Source: Paenibacillus sp. UNC499MF
GTDB lineage: Bacteria; Bacillota; Bacilli; Paenibacillales; NBRC-103111
DNA: 64,000 nt
Reading direction: 5' to 3'
NCBI RefSeq assembly: GCF_900107975.1
Contig: NZ_FNVF01000001.1
Location: 62,001-126,000, forward strand
Shown here: one piece after another, positions 61,387-64,000 of the stretch
Position numbering within the stretch: position 1 is the first letter of the stretch
How the letters are laid out: the number at the start of each line of letters is the position of its first letter
Program-made: the position numbers and the translations under genes
Notes under the pieces: model-generated
The model's database searches: none
Told to the model about the DNA's origin: nothing
The model's input: only the letters and a program-made list of their open reading frames with translations

Positions 61387-63735
61387 ATGAGTGACGAACC
61401 CCAGCAGGGTCAAATCCGGTTTTATGATCATGATTTACCCGGCTTACCCGCCGGAAATTACAAGGTAACCGTGAAGCAGTCCGTGCAGGATATCGGGATA
61501 ACCGCTCAGGAGCAAGCTCTACTGACGGCCGAACAGCCCTTTATCGTGCACGCGCCTCAGTTTGCGATCGACCCTTCGGAGATCCACAGCCTGGTGCCGC
61601 CCGCGGGCAGCACCGGCAAATTTGCCGACGAACTTCCGCATCTGGTGCTGAATACACGGGATCTGCCGTGGGAGCGTGAGATGAGCGGGCCGAACATCCC
61701 CTGGCTGGCCCTGCTTCTTTTCCAGGAAGGGGAGCTTCTGGCCGGTCCTGCCGACCGGACGGATGCCGAGACGCTGGCCATCCGTTCGACGGCCGGTGAA
61801 TTTATGGGGCTGAAAAACAGCCCCGACGTGTATGTCCCCCAGACTCTGGTCCGGGAGGCGGACGTGACCGTGGGCCAGACCTGTTTTTACATTCAAATGG
61901 ATGCGGGTGTGTTCCAGTCGATCATCCCTCAGCTGAATGAGCTGCCTTATTTGACGCACGTCAGACAGGTAAATACGCAGGATAAGGCAGCCGGACACGA
62001 GGAGGACGGGTGGTACAGCGTCGTGACGGGCAACCGGTTTCCTTATGCGCAGGAGACCGGTGAAGGCGGCTCGAGAAACATTGTTCATCTCGTATCGCTG
62101 GAAAAATTCGACGATCTTCTGCAGCCCGGAGCAAAGCCGCCTAAAGAGAAAATCGCCTTGTTGTCCCTCGCCAGGTGGACATTCCACTGCCGCCCCGACA
62201 GCAAGGAAGATTTCGCCGGCCTCATGCATCGTCTGGTGGCCGAGGAAATGTCCGGCACCGCGTACGATCCGGGCGCTTTGCTGCTCCGGCTGCCGCAAGG
62301 AGCGGCCGGAGGGGAGCAGACAGCGCTGCGGGAGGACGACGCGGCCGGTGCCGAAGCGAGGAAGCGGCTGTGCAGCGGTTATGTGCCCCTTCCGTTCCAT
62401 ATCCGGAGCGGTGAGGACACCTTCGCCTGGTACCGGGGGCCGCTCGCTCCGGTCCGGCCGGCTCCCTTCCTGCCCGCGGAGCCGCTGCTCACGGCGGATG
62501 CGGCCTTGATTTACGACAAGGCGAACGGCTTGTTTGACGCCTCTTTGGCGGCCGCCTGGCAGATCGGGCGCAGTCTTGCTCTGTCCGACGCCACGTTCGG
62601 CTCGCTGCTCCTGGATTACCGCCGCCGCTGCCACCGGCTGACAGACCTGCTGTATCACCGGCTGGAAATTTTGGGGCTGACGGACGCCGCCGATTTGAAG
62701 GAGCTCGCGCAATCCGGCTTGATGCGGGAGGCGCTGATCGACGCGATGAAGGGAGATTTGCTGGAGCAAATCCCGGAGCCGCCTCTCTACGGTTTGCCGC
62801 AGGACGACCGGCAGCGGGATCTTTCCGCGCGCCGGCAACTGTCCCAGGCAGGATCGTGCGTAAGTCCCGTTGCAGCGCTGCAGCAATTTTTGGCCGGGGA
62901 TGAGGTTAAAGAGGCGGTCGCGGAGCTGACGCGGGACGATCTGGAGCCGATTGCGCTGTGGCTTGCCCACAAGCTTCTGCTGTACGACGTACCGTTCTAT
63001 TATCTGGTACCGGAGGAGCGAATGCTGCCGTCCGAATCCATCCGTTTTTTTTACCTGGATTCGAACTGGCTGGACGCCATGCTGGACGGGATGCTGGCGG
63101 TCGCGATGCATTCCAGCCGCGATTCGTTTACGTACGGCATGACCAAAGGAACGATCCGGGCTGCAGTCGAAGCGGCCGCGCAAAACGTCCGTACCCGCCC
63201 CGGGGATGAGCGGAGCGCGGTGCCTGGCGTGGAAGCCCTGCCCTTGGCGGGCTTTCTGCTCCGGTCCGCTGCGGTAGCCGGATGGCCGGGACTTGCGGTG
63301 CGCGCCTTCGACGCCGGGGGCCTTCCGCTCGGGATCGCCCGTCTGGAGCGGCTTTCGTCCAGCGTGCTGATTGCCTTATTCCGCGGCATCCCTGACAGGA
63401 TTGAGCTAAGCGAGCCTCAGGAAGGGTTCCAGTTCGGTCTGAACGAGGAAGGAAAAATTAATTTGCGCAGCGTGCTGCCGGACCGTTCCGGGTCCCCATT
63501 CGGTTCGGAATTGAACGTGCATTTGCCGGTTCGCGATCGGCATTTGAGACCGGGACGAATTTTGGACTTGAGGCCCGACCAGGCGGACGGGCTTGCGCAG
63601 CAGTCGGCCGATGCGATCAAGCAAGCGCTGGAATTGAAACAATTGACGCTGAACCCTTCCGATTTCGCCCTGCAGATGGTTAAATCTCCGGAGCGGATCG
63701 TGTTTCAACCGGGCATGACAGTTAAGCCGCAGTAG
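61387..63735 (+). CDS. Large unrecognised protein of the giant-protein cluster
   Basis: This 782-residue cytoplasmic-looking protein matches no family I can name. It opens with IRFYDHDLPGLPAGNYKVTV and then QPFIVHAPQFAIDPSEIHSL, which look like a beta-rich domain of structural proteins. Other distinctive stretches are FYYLVPEERMLPSESIRFFY, followed by LDSNWLDAMLDGMLAVAMHS near residue 550, and a C-terminal helix rich in Gln/Leu. It lacks a signal peptide, transmembrane helix and obvious catalytic motif. I chose ATG 61387, nine bases after AAAGGAG. It lies 14 bases from both neighbours, so it is certainly part of the operon. It could be a scaffold or particle subunit, which is inference. Confidence 0.8.
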   Translation: MSDEPQQGQIRFYDHDLPGLPAGNYKVTVKQSVQDIGITAQEQALLTAEQPFIVHAPQFAIDPSEIHSLVPPAGSTGKFADELPHLVLNTRDLPWEREMSGPNIPWLALLLFQEGELLAGPADRTDAETLAIRSTAGEFMGLKNSPDVYVPQTLVREADVTVGQTCFYIQMDAGVFQSIIPQLNELPYLTHVRQVNTQDKAAGHEEDGWYSVVTGNRFPYAQETGEGGSRNIVHLVSLEKFDDLLQPGAKPPKEKIALLSLARWTFHCRPDSKEDFAGLMHRLVAEEMSGTAYDPGALLLRLPQGAAGGEQTALREDDAAGAEARKRLCSGYVPLPFHIRSGEDTFAWYRGPLAPVRPAPFLPAEPLLTADAALIYDKANGLFDASLAAAWQIGRSLALSDATFGSLLLDYRRRCHRLTDLLYHRLEILGLTDAADLKELAQSGLMREALIDAMKGDLLEQIPEPPLYGLPQDDRQRDLSARRQLSQAGSCVSPVAALQQFLAGDEVKEAVAELTRDDLEPIALWLAHKLLLYDVPFYYLVPEERMLPSESIRFFYLDSNWLDAMLDGMLAVAMHSSRDSFTYGMTKGTIRAAVEAAAQNVRTRPGDERSAVPGVEALPLAGFLLRSAAVAGWPGLAVRAFDAGGLPLGIARLERLSSSVLIALFRGIPDRIELSEPQEGFQFGLNEEGKINLRSVLPDRSGSPFGSELNVHLPVRDRHLRPGRILDLRPDQADGLAQQSADAIKQALELKQLTLNPSDFALQMVKSPERIVFQPGMTVKPQ

Positions 63736-63749
63736 AGTGGAGGAAAATC

Positions 63750-64000
63750 ATGGATAATTCAACCTTATTGGTTCCCATCGAGGTCAGTGCTCTTGCGGTA
63801 AACGCGTATGTTTGGGCCAACCAGCCTTTTCGGCGCTGGGAGCACAATTATACCCAGGTCAAAAGCTTCGGAAGCTCCGAGCCCGATCCGACGGACCGGG
63901 GCGGGGGCTTCGCGGGAAATCCGGATGATCATACCGGCGTTTACGTACATTGGACGCTCCCCGACGCGTTAAAAAATGGCGTTCAGGACCCGGTCACACG
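63750..64000 (+). CDS. Start of a further protein of the giant-protein cluster (cut by window end)
   Basis: The first 83 residues are visible: TLLVPIEVSALAVNAYVWAN, then QPFRRWEHNY, and GVYVHWTLPDALKNG just before the edge. The 'VPI-x-V-x-AL-x-VN … HWTLPDAL' pattern is not one I can attach to a named family. GTGGAGGAAAATC precedes ATG 63750, and the gene starts 14 bases after the previous stop. Its length and function cannot be judged from the window. Confidence 0.75.
   Translation, partial: MDNSTLLVPIEVSALAVNAYVWANQPFRRWEHNYTQVKSFGSSEPDPTDRGGGFAGNPDDHTGVYVHWTLPDALKNGVQDPVT

Noticed and set aside
54974-64000. Interpretation of the giant-protein cluster as a prophage tail module
   Set aside because: No sheath, tube, tape-measure, terminase, lysis or integrase gene is visible, and no attachment site was seen; the 54.9–64 kb region is host-like in composition.

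Overview
The window looks like a chromosomal segment of a Gram-positive, endospore-forming, Paenibacillaceae-type Firmicute. The evidence is gene content and order: a ruvX–yrzB–mltG–yrrN–yrrO–pbpI neighbourhood as in Bacillus, sporulation genes (KinB-like kinase, Sda, Spo0M, SigK), LipL beside a pyruvate dehydrogenase operon, strong Shine-Dalgarno sites, frequent TTG/GTG starts, many intrinsic terminators and a moderately high GC content. I saw no tRNA, rRNA, CRISPR array, insertion sequence or prophage.

Layout. 1–8.7 kb: end of ruvX, two acidic DUF1292 proteins, endolytic transglycosylase MltG, the paired U32 proteins TrhP1/TrhP2 for tRNA U34 hydroxylation, a chemoreceptor, and a class B PBP with an odd Asn/Gly/Ser N-terminus. 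8.7–12.3 kb: KinB-like kinase, octanoyltransferase LipL, an esterase. 12.4–17.6 kb: pdhABCD, the complex that needs LipL. 17.7–18.7 kb: a membrane diguanylate cyclase whose best start codon appears to be ATC. 18.9–22.1 kb: a Ugp-like sugar ABC transporter (minus strand). 22.4–30.6 kb: a second sugar ABC system followed by its YesM/YesN-type two-component system and a cytoplasmic NagZ-type hexosaminidase, consistent with amino-sugar oligosaccharide use. 30.9–33 kb: small genes including an unlisted sda homologue, then spo0M. 33.1–37.6 kb: nicotinamidase, nicotinate phosphoribosyltransferase, an MFS protein and a sirtuin, together a possible NAD-salvage theme. 37.7–43.8 kb: a NAGPA/copper-amine-oxidase-like wall protein, a 38–40-bp degenerate tandem repeat, NamA ene-reductase, a cystine-type ABC transporter, a DUF5360 protein. 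44.3–48.5 kb: an unassigned epimerase/DapA-like pair and the two-subunit L-serine dehydratase. 48.8–54.7 kb: a 43-bp tandem repeat, an ADP-ribosylglycohydrolase, small and repeat-rich membrane proteins (one with an excalibur domain), a broken SRPBCC gene, an intact sigK and a DUF2569 protein.

54.97–64.0 kb is the most unusual part: a tight same-strand cluster of an intact EEP-fold nuclease/phosphatase, a 1629-residue protein with a region resembling DUF6603, a 782-residue protein I do not recognise, and the start of a further protein cut by the window edge. None of the complete proteins shows a signal peptide or membrane segment, and the last three genes are 14 bp apart. This is my candidate for an undescribed system. 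Its function cannot be read from sequence alone.

All family names come from reading the sequence and from memory; no database search was run.
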